A stretch of DNA of 20,611 bases from an uncultured Acetatifactor sp. (GTDB lineage Bacteria > Bacillota > Clostridia > Lachnospirales > Lachnospiraceae): NCBI GenBank assembly GCA_910577665.1, contig CAJTOJ010000048.1, positions 96 through 20,706 of the forward strand, in the 5' to 3' direction. This document shows, piece after piece, positions 1 through 6,458 of this stretch. Position 1 is the stretch's first letter; the number at the start of each line of letters is the position of its first letter. Both the position numbers and the translations under genes were made by a program. The notes under the pieces are model-generated. The model saw only the letters and a program-made list of their open reading frames with translations, had not been told where the DNA came from and made no database searches.

Positions 1-129
1 ATACACAAGGCCATGTAGAGCGGAAACAAAGACGTTCTACTTCGTGTACCCAACACCATCTATTTTCGTACCAGATACAGAGAAATGTCCATCTCCTTGG
101 CTCATTCATCTGAGATATAAAGCTTAAAA

Positions 130-180
130 TTCCTTGATTTTTTAAGGAAAATCACTTGACAAAATAGGGAGAGTATAAAA
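130..180 (+). promoter_or_regulatory. Dyad and ribosome site ahead of the HxlR gene
   Basis: TTCCTT (130-135) and AAGGAA (144-149) form a perfect 6-bp inverted repeat, a possible operator. A consensus-like TTGACA lies at 156-161, but TATAAA follows after only 12 bases, too close for a standard promoter. AGGGAGAG at about 166-173 is a good ribosome site for the ATG at 181. Bases 1-129 hold no gene that can be supported; reading frames open at the left edge are short and unrecognised. Confidence 0.35.
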
Positions 181-513
181 ATGAATGAACGCTGTATTGC
201 AAATGAATGTCTTGAAACGACAGGTTTCAGCTATACATTGTCACTAATCAATGGCAAATATAAAATGACTATTTTGTATACATTAATGGAGTTCGGAGTC
301 GTTCGTTTTAACGAAATGAAAAAATATATCAGTGAAATTTCATATAAGACTTTAAGCTCCACTTTAAAAGAGCTAGAAGCAGACCAATTAGTGCATAGAA
401 AAGAATATCCACAAATCCCGCCAAAGGTAGAATATAGCTTAACAGAGCGTGGGAAATCGTTAATTCCTATTTTAGACGGAATGTGTGAATGGGGTGATAA
501 AAACAGATTATAA
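181..513 (+). CDS. HxlR-family winged-helix transcriptional regulator
   Basis: This 110-residue protein is a normal-length HxlR regulator. Such proteins bind DNA as dimers and often control a neighbouring oxidoreductase or detoxification gene in response to electrophiles or disulfide stress. The family pattern is clear: an N-terminal helix with a GKYKMTILY segment (the GKWK position), a recognition region around ISYKTLSSTLKELEADQLVHR, the wing ending PPKVEYSLTERG, and a C-terminal helix ending CEWG. Cysteines at residues 5 and 10 sit where redox-sensing family members carry their reactive cysteine, but whether they sense anything is inference. The gene is AT-rich compared with most of the window, and no partner oxidoreductase gene is visible beside it, so it may be an acquired or orphaned regulator. 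The ATG is supported by AGGGAGAG seven bases upstream. Confidence 0.9.
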   Translation: MNERCIANECLETTGFSYTLSLINGKYKMTILYTLMEFGVVRFNEMKKYISEISYKTLSSTLKELEADQLVHRKEYPQIPPKVEYSLTERGKSLIPILDGMCEWGDKNRL

Positions 514-1000
514 AATGGGGAATGAGAGGGATTCCGTAGTCATCGGCATTGTGGAAAAATCCAAAAGTTTAGATTTTTCCATAATGCTTGTCTTTTGGCC
601 TTTGATTTCTTTGGTTCGGAATAGTATGGCTGGCGGTCTATCTCTTATCTTTGTTTTTTGCTTCTTTACGGTACATGGGCAATTTGCACAAATACATTAT
701 CTTGCTAAAAAGCGGCTGCCCTTTTCATAAAAGGAAGCTGCCACTTAATCATCTTTTTTCAGAATCTATTTTATATTGGGAATTGTCATTTCAAGGCTCT
801 TTCAAAAATGGTGTAGTAGTGGTGTAGTAAGCACCTCATTGAGCCGTATAATCATTGATTGTATGGGCTTTTCCGGGATTTTTCAAGATACTGCTGTTGC
901 AGGCAAAAAGTATCGAAATCATGTTTATTTTCCCTCCCTACAGGACAATAGCCTTCTCATAGTCAACCTTTCTCTTCTCCCAATGCAGCTTTGCTGCGTT
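514..1000. other. AT-rich gap with no firm gene
   Basis: Apart from the stem-loop at 552-581 and an imperfect hairpin near 714-745, no convincing gene is present. One 28-codon minus-strand ORF (922 to 836, starting MISILFACNSS) has a good ribosome site (GGGAGGG, about nine bases upstream) but resembles nothing I know and may be chance. The base composition is poorer in GC than the polymerase fragment that starts at 1001, so 514-1000 is probably foreign DNA that joined and cut off that gene. Confidence 0.4.
552..581 (+). terminator. Perfect 10-bp stem-loop after the HxlR gene
   Basis: TGGAAAAATC (552-561) and GATTTTTCCA (572-581) pair perfectly around a 10-base loop. The stem is AT-rich and the downstream T content is weak, so this is a possible rather than a firm terminator of the HxlR transcript. 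Confidence 0.4.
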
Positions 1001-1621
1001 TCATTCACTCATGTCAAACAGTTTCTTAGCGGTTGCCCGTCCCACAAAGAACAGCTCCGACACCGGCAACGGCCACATCTTCTCCCGAATCTCCCGGGGA
1101 TACAGGGTGTGTACCATGTCGGGTTTGTGGAAATCCGAGGCCATCTTTGCCAGTAATTTGTTGGAAGATACCCCTATGTTCACCGTAAATCCTAGTTCAT
1201 CCCGGATATGGTCCTTTATCTGCACCGCTGTTTCCTCCGGTATACCGAACAGGTGGCAACTGGCCGTCATATCCAGAAAGGCCTCGTCCACGCTGTATTG
1301 TTCCACCACATCCGTATACTCCCGCAGAATGTCCAGAAATGCTTCGGAGCACTGCTCATACTGGCTGTAGTTGGGCGGCACCAGCATCAGGTTCGGACAT
1401 TTCTGCTTTGCCTCAGAAAGAATCTGCCCAGTCTTTATACCATAGGTCTTTGCCAGGATGGATTTCGCCAGGATGATGCCGTGTCGTAGACTGGCATCCC
1501 CTCCCACAGCTGAAGGAATTTCCCGCAGATCCAGTGTTCCTCCCCTGTGGAACAGACGATAAACAGCCTCCCAGGAAAGGAAGGCTGAATTCACACCAAT
1601 ATGAAAAACAATACTTTCCAA
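1001..1621 (-). pseudogene. Truncated, catalytically damaged Y-family DNA polymerase
   Basis: The 206 residues match the N-terminal half of a Y-family (DinB/UmuC-like) translesion polymerase: palm and finger motifs, IPSAVGGDASLRHGIILAKS, then the second catalytic motif YSVDEAFLD (Asp112, Glu113), then the start of the helix-hairpin-helix thumb (ELFFVGRATAKKL). Family members run to about 400 residues or more, so the little-finger domain and most of the thumb are missing; the frame stops just after KKLFDM. The first catalytic motif, normally FHIDVNSAFLSWEA, reads FHIGVNSAFLSWEA: Gly9 (GGT, 1597-1595) replaces the metal-binding aspartate (GAT), a one-base change. The start is TTG at 1621, with AAGGAGG eleven bases upstream. 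It lies 101 bases downstream of the SRAP gene on the same strand. Both lesions make activity very unlikely. Confidence 0.88.
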
Positions 1622-1722
1622 ACACGTGTTTGCCTCCTTGAATAAGGACTATTTTAGCAAGCGCATGTTCTGTTTTCAACAGGTATTTACTGGGAAATAT
1701 GCAAAGAGCAGATTTTTCAAAC

Positions 1723-2334
1723 CTACAGCTGGAAGATGCTCATCTGCTCATACTCCATCCTGCGCTCCAACAAAGGGGATGTTTTATGCAACAATTCTTC
1801 TGGTACACCGTCCTCCAGAAGCCAGTCCACAGCCTCTTCCCGCTCCAGGATCAAGGGCATACGGTCATGAACCGGCTCCATGGAGGCATTGGCCCGGGTC
1901 GTTAGGATCACATACCTGTCCCCATCCTCATACCTCCTGTAACATCCGGCCATGAACAATACCTTCCCGCTCTCCCTACAGAAAGTATACTTCTGTTTCT
2001 GTTGATTCCACTCATAGAAACCCGCCGCCGGGATGACCACCCGGTGGTGCAGAACGGCCTCCCGGAACATGGGCTTTTCCAGAGCAGTCTCACATCTGGC
2101 ATTAAAGATAACCTGGCTTTTCTGGAAGCCCGGAAAGCCCCACCGCTGCCACCGACACTCCGAACCGGAACCGAATGTGGCCAGTATGGGTGCCAACTCT
2201 GTAGGGTGGATATCCTTTGCCTTCATCTCCGCATTGCAGGGCGATGCTTTCCTCTTCCTCTTTTCGTCCACCTGCCTGACCAGCTTCTCAATCTCCCTTG
2301 CCGTGTCATCGTCTACATAATATCTGCCGCACAT
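1723..2334 (-). CDS. SRAP (YedK/HMCES-type) abasic-site DNA-protein crosslinking protein
   Basis: This 203-residue protein is a full-length SOS-response-associated peptidase family member. The family protects abasic sites in single-stranded DNA by a covalent thiazolidine link through Cys2. The start is fixed by chemistry: ATG at 2334 gives MCGRYY, with Cys2 exposed once Met is removed, and AAAGGGGTGG lies just upstream; the longer open frame would bury this cysteine. The other family residues are in place: Asn78 (IFNARCET), Glu108 (GFYEW) and His156 (EPVHDRMP). The pairing with a Y-family polymerase on the same strand fits a damage-tolerance cassette, but here the polymerase is broken. No classical Firmicute LexA box was found; a different dyad lies upstream at 2422-2440. 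A candidate -10 (TATACT, minus strand) is at 2377-2372, with no good -35. Confidence 0.93.
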   Translation of the reverse strand: MCGRYYVDDDTAREIEKLVRQVDEKRKRKASPCNAEMKAKDIHPTELAPILATFGSGSECRWQRWGFPGFQKSQVIFNARCETALEKPMFREAVLHHRVVIPAAGFYEWNQQKQKYTFCRESGKVLFMAGCYRRYEDGDRYVILTTRANASMEPVHDRMPLILEREEAVDWLLEDGVPEELLHKTSPLLERRMEYEQMSIFQL

Positions 2335-2421
2335 GGTTCCACCCCTTTCGATTAGAATTGTTATTGACTTTAGTATATATCGTTTTCTGATCCAACATTT
2401 ATGCAGTCCCATTTTCATTCA

Positions 2422-2440
2422 AATGGCATCAAATGCCATT
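2422..2440. promoter_or_regulatory. Perfect dyad upstream of the SRAP gene
   Basis: AATGGCAT and ATGCCATT flank a CAA spacer, giving a perfect 8-bp inverted repeat. It lies about 50 bases upstream of the candidate SRAP -10 element, a usual place for a regulator site. It does not resemble the Firmicute LexA consensus. Confidence 0.4.
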
Positions 2441-2509
2441 CATCCAGACTCGCCTCCATTCCATGAAGTAATGAGGCAGAAATTGCTGTTATACTGGATT
2501 GTTAAAATT

Positions 2510-2544
2510 CGTTGCTTGTAGCAACGGGCATTTCTTCATATAAT
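2510..2544 (+). promoter_or_regulatory. Sigma-A promoter with an operator over the -35
   Basis: A perfect TATAAT (2539-2544) lies 17 bases after TTGTAG (2516-2521). The -35 is embedded in the dyad CGTTGC-ttgta-GCAACG (2510-2526). A repressor bound there would block RNA polymerase, so this is a candidate autoregulation site for the XRE protein that follows. Confidence 0.6.
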
Positions 2545-2581
2545 AACGAGCACAGACATATATAGAAGGAGGTTCTCCCCA

Positions 2582-3091
2582 ATGCTAAATGAAAATATGA
2601 AAGCAATCAGAAAATCAAAAGGACTTTCCCAGCAAGAACTTGCTATCAAGCTGAATGTAGTGCGACAAACCATTTCTAAATGGGAGCAGGGATTGTCAGT
2701 TCCCGATTCTGATATGTTGATTTCCATATCGGAAGTGCTTGAAACACCTGTAAGTACATTACTGGGAGAAACTGTTATTGAAACGGAAGTTGATAACTTA
2801 AAAGCGATTTCCGAAAAACTGGAGGTAATAAACATGCAACTGGCACAAAGGAAAGCCAAGAGAAGAAAAATGCTTCATTGGCTACTTATCTCAGTATGTA
2901 TCGTCATAGCAGCAGCTTATGTAGTCTTAACGCTATCAAACAGCCCCTATCTGGATTGGGACTATAGTGACCCTGAAACCGCCGTTGTCGCAGTTGGTTT
3001 TCACGCAATTGAGTGGTTATTTGTCAGGTTGGCTCCGATTATCTTTATAGGCGCAATAGCTGGCATTTTCCTAACATGGAAGAAACGGTAA
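2582..3091 (+). CDS. XRE-family regulator with a two-segment membrane tail
   Basis: The 169-residue protein has a Cro/C1-type helix-turn-helix at residues 5-61 (LSQQELAIKLNVVRQTISKWEQG), a short charged helical stretch at about 66-95, and two hydrophobic segments at about 98-118 and 145-165 with a short acidic loop between them, ending TWKKR. This design tethers a DNA-binding domain to the membrane; the C-terminal part may sense an envelope signal, but its ligand is unknown. AGAAGGAGG about ten bases before the ATG supports the start. It stands alone, with its own promoter (2510-2544) and a possible terminator (3114-3140). It is AT-richer than the flanking minus-strand genes and may have arrived with the sequence that breaks the DUF5714 gene. 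Confidence 0.88.
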   Translation: MLNENMKAIRKSKGLSQQELAIKLNVVRQTISKWEQGLSVPDSDMLISISEVLETPVSTLLGETVIETEVDNLKAISEKLEVINMQLAQRKAKRRKMLHWLLISVCIVIAAAYVVLTLSNSPYLDWDYSDPETAVVAVGFHAIEWLFVRLAPIIFIGAIAGIFLTWKKR

Positions 3092-3113
3092 AGCTACTCT
3101 GCTTCTGGGCACA

Positions 3114-3140
3114 GGGCGACAGCTTCACGCGCTGCCGCCC
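3114..3140 (+). terminator. GC-rich stem-loop after the membrane XRE gene
   Basis: GGGCGACAGC (3114-3123) pairs with GCTGCCGCCC (3131-3140) with one mismatch over a 7-base loop. The T-run that should follow is poor, so it may be a terminator or part of a mobile-element end. Confidence 0.4.
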
Positions 3141-3225
3141 CGTTAGATTATAAATGCAACCGTAAACCATGTACCACCCCTTGTGGGAGAAAGAGGGAAA
3201 TTAATCGTCATACGCCATGCCACTA

Positions 3226-3390
3226 TCAACGCATGACGTGGCAGTAACAGACGGTGGCAAAGAGACACGCAAAGCCTTCTGCACATCTGGTCTTGCTGTT
3301 TTCTTTCCTATGGCATATGGCACACTCCATAGCTTCATCCGTTTCCAGGTACTCAAGTGGCGCTTTACAAATCAAACATTCTTCTTTCAT
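3226..3390 (-). pseudogene. 5' fragment of a DUF5714-type cysteine-rich protein gene
   Basis: From ATG 3390 a 54-residue reading frame starts MKEECLICKAPLEYLETDEA and carries CLIC (5-8) and CAIC (23-26), then KTRCAEG. From memory this matches the N-terminus of DUF5714 proteins, which continue with a HYVCDECH-like segment and run to well over 150 residues. Here the match stops near 3273, and the tail FACLFATVCYCHVMR does not fit, so the gene seems to have been cut by the sequence on its left. The two CxxC pairs would bind a metal, probably zinc. A ribosome site (GGGAGG) lies about 12 bases upstream. The function of the family is not known to me. It is in line with the DUF2200 gene upstream and may have shared its transcript. 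Confidence 0.6.
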
Positions 3391-3505
3391 ATGGATCTCT
3401 TTCCTCCCATTATACAGATCGTCCCGAAAAAGCAGCTGCTATCTTTTCCAATGCCTCTCCTGGGTATTCCAGGTTCCATGCCCATTGTTTGTGATGGGGC
3501 ATTCA

Positions 3506-3853
3506 CTAACGCAGTATTTTGTCCATGGCCTTCCCCCTGGCCAGTTCGTCAACCAGTTTGTCCAGATAGCGTATCTCCTGCATCAGAGGCTCTTCAATAT
3601 CCTCCACCCTGACACCACAGACCACACCTTTGATCAGCCTCCTGTTTTCATTTAGTTTTGGGGCATTCCGAAAGAAATCCCCATATGGCACTGGCCTTTC
3701 CAGCATCCCTTCCAGATCTAGCTGGCTATACCCGGTAAGCCACCGGATAACCTGATCCACCTCTTCCCTTGTCCGTCCTTTTCTCTCTGCCTTATTTACA
3801 AGGAGATGGTACACTTTTGAATAGTCCATTTGATATATTTTTTCATTTCCCAT
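3506..3853 (-). CDS. DUF2200-family protein
   Basis: This 115-residue protein is recognised as DUF2200 by its strongly conserved body: MGNEKIYQMDYSKVYHLLV, KAERKGRTREEVDQVIRWLTGY, LIKGVVCGVRVEDIEEPLMQ, and EIRYLDKLVDELARGKAM with KILR at the end. Length and both ends match the family, so it looks intact. The start is ATG 3853, with GAGGAG eight bases upstream; a GTG at 3862 is in frame but abuts the ribosome site. Family members are small soluble proteins; I know of no established function. The 5' end overlaps 58 bases of an upstream ORF on the same strand, so the two may be translationally coupled if that ORF is real. Confidence 0.92.
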   Translation of the reverse strand: MGNEKIYQMDYSKVYHLLVNKAERKGRTREEVDQVIRWLTGYSQLDLEGMLERPVPYGDFFRNAPKLNENRRLIKGVVCGVRVEDIEEPLMQEIRYLDKLVDELARGKAMDKILR

Positions 3854-4032
3854 GTGATACACTCCTCAATCCATATTCTTGACATCACTTCTGCTGTGGG
3901 ATTCAGCTTCATGACCTGCACCCGGATCTTCTGTGCACTCTCTGCCGGATCCAGGTCCAGCCCTGCCTGGGACAGACCACGCTCCTCCCAGAAGTCCTCC
4001 ACCTTGGTGAACACAGTACTACGTAATTCCAT
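3796..4032 (-). CDS. Unrecognised small ORF overlapping the DUF2200 start
   Basis: ATG 4032 has AAGGGG nine bases upstream and opens a 78-residue frame starting MELRSTVFTKVEDFWEERG. I do not recognise it. The central stretch (DLDPAESAQKIRVQVMKLNP) looks like a normal soluble helical protein and is faintly reminiscent of the region after the guanine-specificity motif in nickel or cobalt GTPases, but no P-loop is present. The last ~20 residues are read out of frame over the DUF2200 start and look non-native, so this may be a remnant or a frameshifted gene. A GTG further upstream (4053) would add seven residues. It could equally be a spurious ORF. Confidence 0.35.
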   Translation of the reverse strand: MELRSTVFTKVEDFWEERGLSQAGLDLDPAESAQKIRVQVMKLNPTAEVMSRIWIEECITWEMKKYIKWTIQKCTISL

Positions 4033-4131
4033 CTTTTTATGCCCCTTGTCCACTTAACGGGAGATGTTTACACACCCTCTTTCGCGTGCCAATCCATATG
4101 GATGTGTCTGCTATGGTATCTACAGGGGGTC

Positions 4132-4659
4132 CTAAAAAATCTTGAATCCCCTGACTGCACCATCTGGTACTTCCCCTGTTTTCTGGTACTGTTTCCATAG
4201 CTTTTGATATTTGAATGTGGCTATGGTTTCCATCACACCCACAATCGGTATCAGATAGCCACGTACTACTCCCATCTGTAATATGCCAAGAATCATCCCT
4301 GTCATTCCTACCACAAGTATAAGAATGGAAGCGATCCTGCTTTTCCCAAATTGCAGCCATATCCCCAGGGCCAATATCAGAACCGCATCCAGGAGCGTGA
4401 CGCGAAATCCATCCATAAAATGGAATACTCCCGTGGATGCCAGGAATGTAACCCCAGCACTGATATAGAGAAAAACCGCACCACTTCTGATCTCGTTGAG
4501 ATAGAATTTAATACCTGGCAATTCCCCAAAATCCTTTTTCGACATCCGTTCTCCCACAGATGACTGGCCCGCCTGGTTTCCAGACTGTACCACCCTGCCA
4601 CACCCGGGACAAAGCAAAGCCCCATCTGCCAACTCTGTTCCACATCCTGCACACTGCAT
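4132..4659 (-). CDS. Zinc-ribbon membrane protein
   Basis: The 175-residue protein begins with a short zinc ribbon, MQCAGCGTELADGALLCPGCG, with Cys3, Cys6, Cys17 and Cys20 as ligands. A Gln/Gly/Ser-rich linker follows, then about four hydrophobic segments from residue 58 to 150 and a basic tail (YQKLWKQYQK). This is a common clostridial layout in which a cytosolic ribbon is tethered to a small membrane domain; the role is not known. The start is ATG 4659, with AAGGAGGAG six bases upstream. The open frame extends about 62 codons further upstream, but those codons cover the promoter and leader. Expression probably comes from the promoter at 4823-4795, giving a leader of about 130 bases. Confidence 0.8.
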   Translation of the reverse strand: MQCAGCGTELADGALLCPGCGRVVQSGNQAGQSSVGERMSKKDFGELPGIKFYLNEIRSGAVFLYISAGVTFLASTGVFHFMDGFRVTLLDAVLILALGIWLQFGKSRIASILILVVGMTGMILGILQMGVVRGYLIPIVGVMETIATFKYQKLWKQYQKTGEVPDGAVRGFKIF

Positions 4660-4794
4660 TTTGTCTCCTCCTTCTTTAGACTGCCCCATCTGGAACCCTA
4701 TCGTCCCTTTTGTCAGATACATATGTATGTATTGCCTGCCCTGTGTGATCCTGCCTGTCACAGGCCATCCATCCCCAGGCTTTCCTATGCATTC

Positions 4795-4823
4795 ATCATA
4801 TCGGAATTGGTATGCTGTGTCAA
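4795..4823 (-). promoter_or_regulatory. Sigma-A promoter of the zinc-ribbon gene
   Basis: Read on the minus strand, a perfect TTGACA (4823-4818) is followed after exactly 17 bases by TATGAT (4800-4795), five of six matching the -10 consensus. It is the best vegetative promoter in the window and points to the gene starting at 4659. Confidence 0.8.
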
Positions 4824-4967
4824 TCTCACATACCCTGGACAACACTTAAGTTACATTGTCACGCAAAGAACACGCGACCCTCTTGCGTTAATACTGCGTG
4901 TACAGTAACATTCCCACTTCCCGTCATGGCGCTTTTGCAGCACAACAAAGAATGAACCAGTGCAATG

Positions 4968-4990
4968 GGAAAAGATTTTCCTCTTTTTTT
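4968..4990 (+). terminator. Short hairpin followed by seven T
   Basis: GGAAAA-ga-TTTTCC (4968-4981) is followed by a run of seven T (4984-4990). It has the shape of a small plus-strand terminator. No plus-strand gene precedes it closely, so it may shield the next promoter from read-through. Confidence 0.35.
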
Positions 4991-4997
4991 CAGACCA

Positions 4998-5024
4998 TGC
5001 AAGGTTTTCCCACTCTCTGTCGTA
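4998..5024 (+). promoter_or_regulatory. Possible ECF-sigma-type promoter of the secreted His-rich protein
   Basis: TGCAAG (4998-5003), then GTTTT, and CGTA (5021-5024) are 17 bases apart. This resembles the TGAAAC...CGTA layout of some Bacillus ECF promoters. A sigma-A reading (TATTAT at 5023-5028) has no usable -35. An ECF-like sigma gene lies about 1 kb downstream, which makes the ECF reading attractive, but one site is weak evidence. Confidence 0.4.
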
Positions 5025-5085
5025 TTATAAGTAAAAGACAGTCAAATACCTATAAACACATGGACAAGGGAGGTATCTTACCAAA

Positions 5086-5694
5086 ATGAAAAAACACAGC
5101 ATGATTGGAATGACATTTGCATTGATACTGTCTACCGCCACTTTCTGTGACATGACAGCCTTTGCTGCTTCTTCTGACACCACAGTGGAGAATCTGTCCA
5201 TCACCACTGCCAGAATCACCCGTTACCACCATACTGCACACTCCGAGAAACATATGCAGCTACAGGTGCATTCCTGCTCTTTCACGGATGCTGATGGCAA
5301 TGGAATCTGTGACAACTGCTACTGGGACGAAACTTACCATGCCGGTCATCACGCTGGTGCCTGCTCCGGTTTTGGTGTTTCCTGCCACATTGCAGATGGT
5401 TACTGCACCAATTACACGGATACCGATAACAATGGATTCTGTGACTCCTGTCACAATCCCGTTTACTGTGTTCCAGCTGTAAATGGGCAGAATTCTTCTT
5501 CCGGCCAGCTTCCCGCAGACAGTCAGGCAGGTACAGGTCAGGTTACTACACAGCAGCCTGCCACGGACAACGCCGGCAGTTCCAATGCCGCCCAAAGCAG
5601 CACAGACAATTCCTATTCTATCCAGGACTATGGATATGGATATTCCGGACATCACGGCTGCCGCCGTTCCGGTCACCACGGAGGACATCATTGA
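5086..5694 (+). CDS. Secreted His/Cys-rich protein with paired acidic repeats
   Basis: The 202-residue protein has a classic signal peptide (MKKHSMIGMTFALILSTATF, probable cleavage after AFA near residue 27) and no anchor, so it should be released or wall-associated. The mature part has two related blocks: FTDADGNGICDNC (66-78) and YTDTDNNGFCDSC (110-122). Each ends in CDxC, and the acidic/Asn spacing resembles calcium-binding loops. Histidines cluster at 48-56 and 85-89, and a Gln/Ser/Ala-rich linker (133-177) leads to a tail SGHHGCRRSGHHGGHH. Metal binding is therefore likely, but which metal is unknown. The start has AGGGAGG about ten bases upstream. It is followed by a hairpin at 5821 and then the sigma/anti-sigma pair, whose anti-sigma factor also ends in His/Gly/Ser repeats. 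No named family was recognised. Confidence 0.8.
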   Translation: MKKHSMIGMTFALILSTATFCDMTAFAASSDTTVENLSITTARITRYHHTAHSEKHMQLQVHSCSFTDADGNGICDNCYWDETYHAGHHAGACSGFGVSCHIADGYCTNYTDTDNNGFCDSCHNPVYCVPAVNGQNSSSGQLPADSQAGTGQVTTQQPATDNAGSSNAAQSSTDNSYSIQDYGYGYSGHHGCRRSGHHGGHH

Positions 5695-5791
5695 ATACAG
5701 CCTGAGATGGTATGTCCAGACTGCTGTTTCCATTGACTGATCCTACATTTCACCAATCCTGACACGACCTCGAACCATTCTATCTGTCTGG

Positions 5792-5820
5792 ATGACAATT
5801 TACTGGATTTATGGTAAGAT
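5792..5820 (+). promoter_or_regulatory. Candidate promoter ahead of the sigma-factor gene
   Basis: ATGACA (5792-5797) and TAAGAT (5815-5820) are 17 bases apart, with an extended-10 TG at 5812-5813. Transcription from here would begin inside the hairpin at 5821-5864, giving a leader of about 155 bases, so the promoter and hairpin readings partly compete. Confidence 0.4.
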
Positions 5821-5874
5821 CAGTCCATAGGGACTCCTTCTGACGGGAGCTTCCCAATGGACTGGTTTTCTTCT
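5821..5874 (+). terminator. Stem-loop with T-rich tail between the secreted-protein and sigma genes
   Basis: CAGTCCAT-a-GGGA (5821-5833) pairs with TCCC-a-ATGGACTG (5852-5864); one internal A/A mismatch, then GTTTTCTTCT. It fits a rho-independent terminator 127 bases after the secreted-protein stop, or a leader attenuator for the sigma operon if the promoter at 5792 is real. Confidence 0.65.
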
Positions 5875-5981
5875 ATGCATAGTCCCGACAGGCAGGAATC
5901 CTACTGGCATTTTGTAAGGATCCCAAAGGAACCAGCTCTGCCATGGGGACTCAAAAGACAGCAGGAAAAGGCGGTATGCAT

Positions 5982-6458
5982 ATGCGCAGCGAATCTGAGA
6001 CTAACCGTGCAGTAGAACAATACGCTGACATGGTCCGGCACATCTGTCTGTATCATCTGAAGAATGCGGCAGACACAGAAGATGTATTCCAGACCGTATA
6101 TTTAAAATATCTGCTTTTTGACGGGATTTTTGAGAGCAGGGAGCATGAGAAGGCATGGTTTATCCGTGTAGCCATCAATACCTGCAAGGATCATATCAAA
6201 AGCCGGTTCCGGCACAGCACCCTGTCTTTGGAAGAGCTGGCCGAGGAGGCCGCCTCCATTCCGCCGGAGCAGCACGAAGTGCTGGATGCTGTCCTATCCC
6301 TGCCAGCCAGGTACAAGGATGTAATCTATCTCCATTATTATGAGGGGTACTCTGCCGCGGAGATCGGCAGGATACTGGATCAGAAAGAAAACACCGTCTA
6401 TTCGCTGCTGTCCCGGGGCCGGACACTGTTGAGAAAAGCACTGGGAGGTGACCTGTGA
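5982..6458 (+). CDS. ECF-like RNA polymerase sigma factor
   Basis: The 158-residue protein has the two-domain layout of ECF sigma factors. Region 2 spans about residues 8-75 (AVEQYADMVRHICLY, then ADTEDVFQTVYLKYL and EKAWFIRVAINTCKDHI), and region 4 spans about 98-152 (LDAVLSLPARYKDVIYLHYY, then SAAEIGRILDQKENTVYSLLSRGR). It would direct RNA polymerase to a small target set when freed from its anti-sigma factor. ATG 5982 is preferred, with AAAGGCGG seven bases upstream; an ATG two codons earlier is too close to that site. The stop TGA shares one base with the anti-sigma ATG (6456-6460), a coupled arrangement that fixes their ratio. The sequence is most like sigma factors paired with RsgI-type proteins in Lachnospiraceae; target genes are unknown. 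Confidence 0.93.
   Translation: MRSESETNRAVEQYADMVRHICLYHLKNAADTEDVFQTVYLKYLLFDGIFESREHEKAWFIRVAINTCKDHIKSRFRHSTLSLEELAEEAASIPPEQHEVLDAVLSLPARYKDVIYLHYYEGYSAAEIGRILDQKENTVYSLLSRGRTLLRKALGGDL

Larger units (their letters stand above)
4660..5085. other. Divergent control region between zinc-ribbon and secreted-protein genes
   Basis: This 426-base gap has no convincing gene. It holds the minus-strand promoter at 4795-4823, a 12-bp palindrome ATACATATGTAT (4717-4728), a GCCTGT-c-ACAGGC dyad (4753-4765) inside the minus-strand leader, a hairpin with a T-run (4968-4990) and a possible ECF promoter (4998-5024) for the plus-strand secreted protein. Confidence 0.5.

Noticed and set aside
2335..2510. 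LexA box for the SRAP/polymerase cassette
   Set aside because: No CGAAC-N4-GTTCG-like site was found; the dyad present (AATGGCAT/ATGCCATT) is different.
4660..4845. Longer start for the zinc-ribbon protein
   Set aside because: The added 62 codons overlap the sigma-A promoter and leader dyads, while ATG 4659 has an ideal ribosome site and begins the zinc ribbon.
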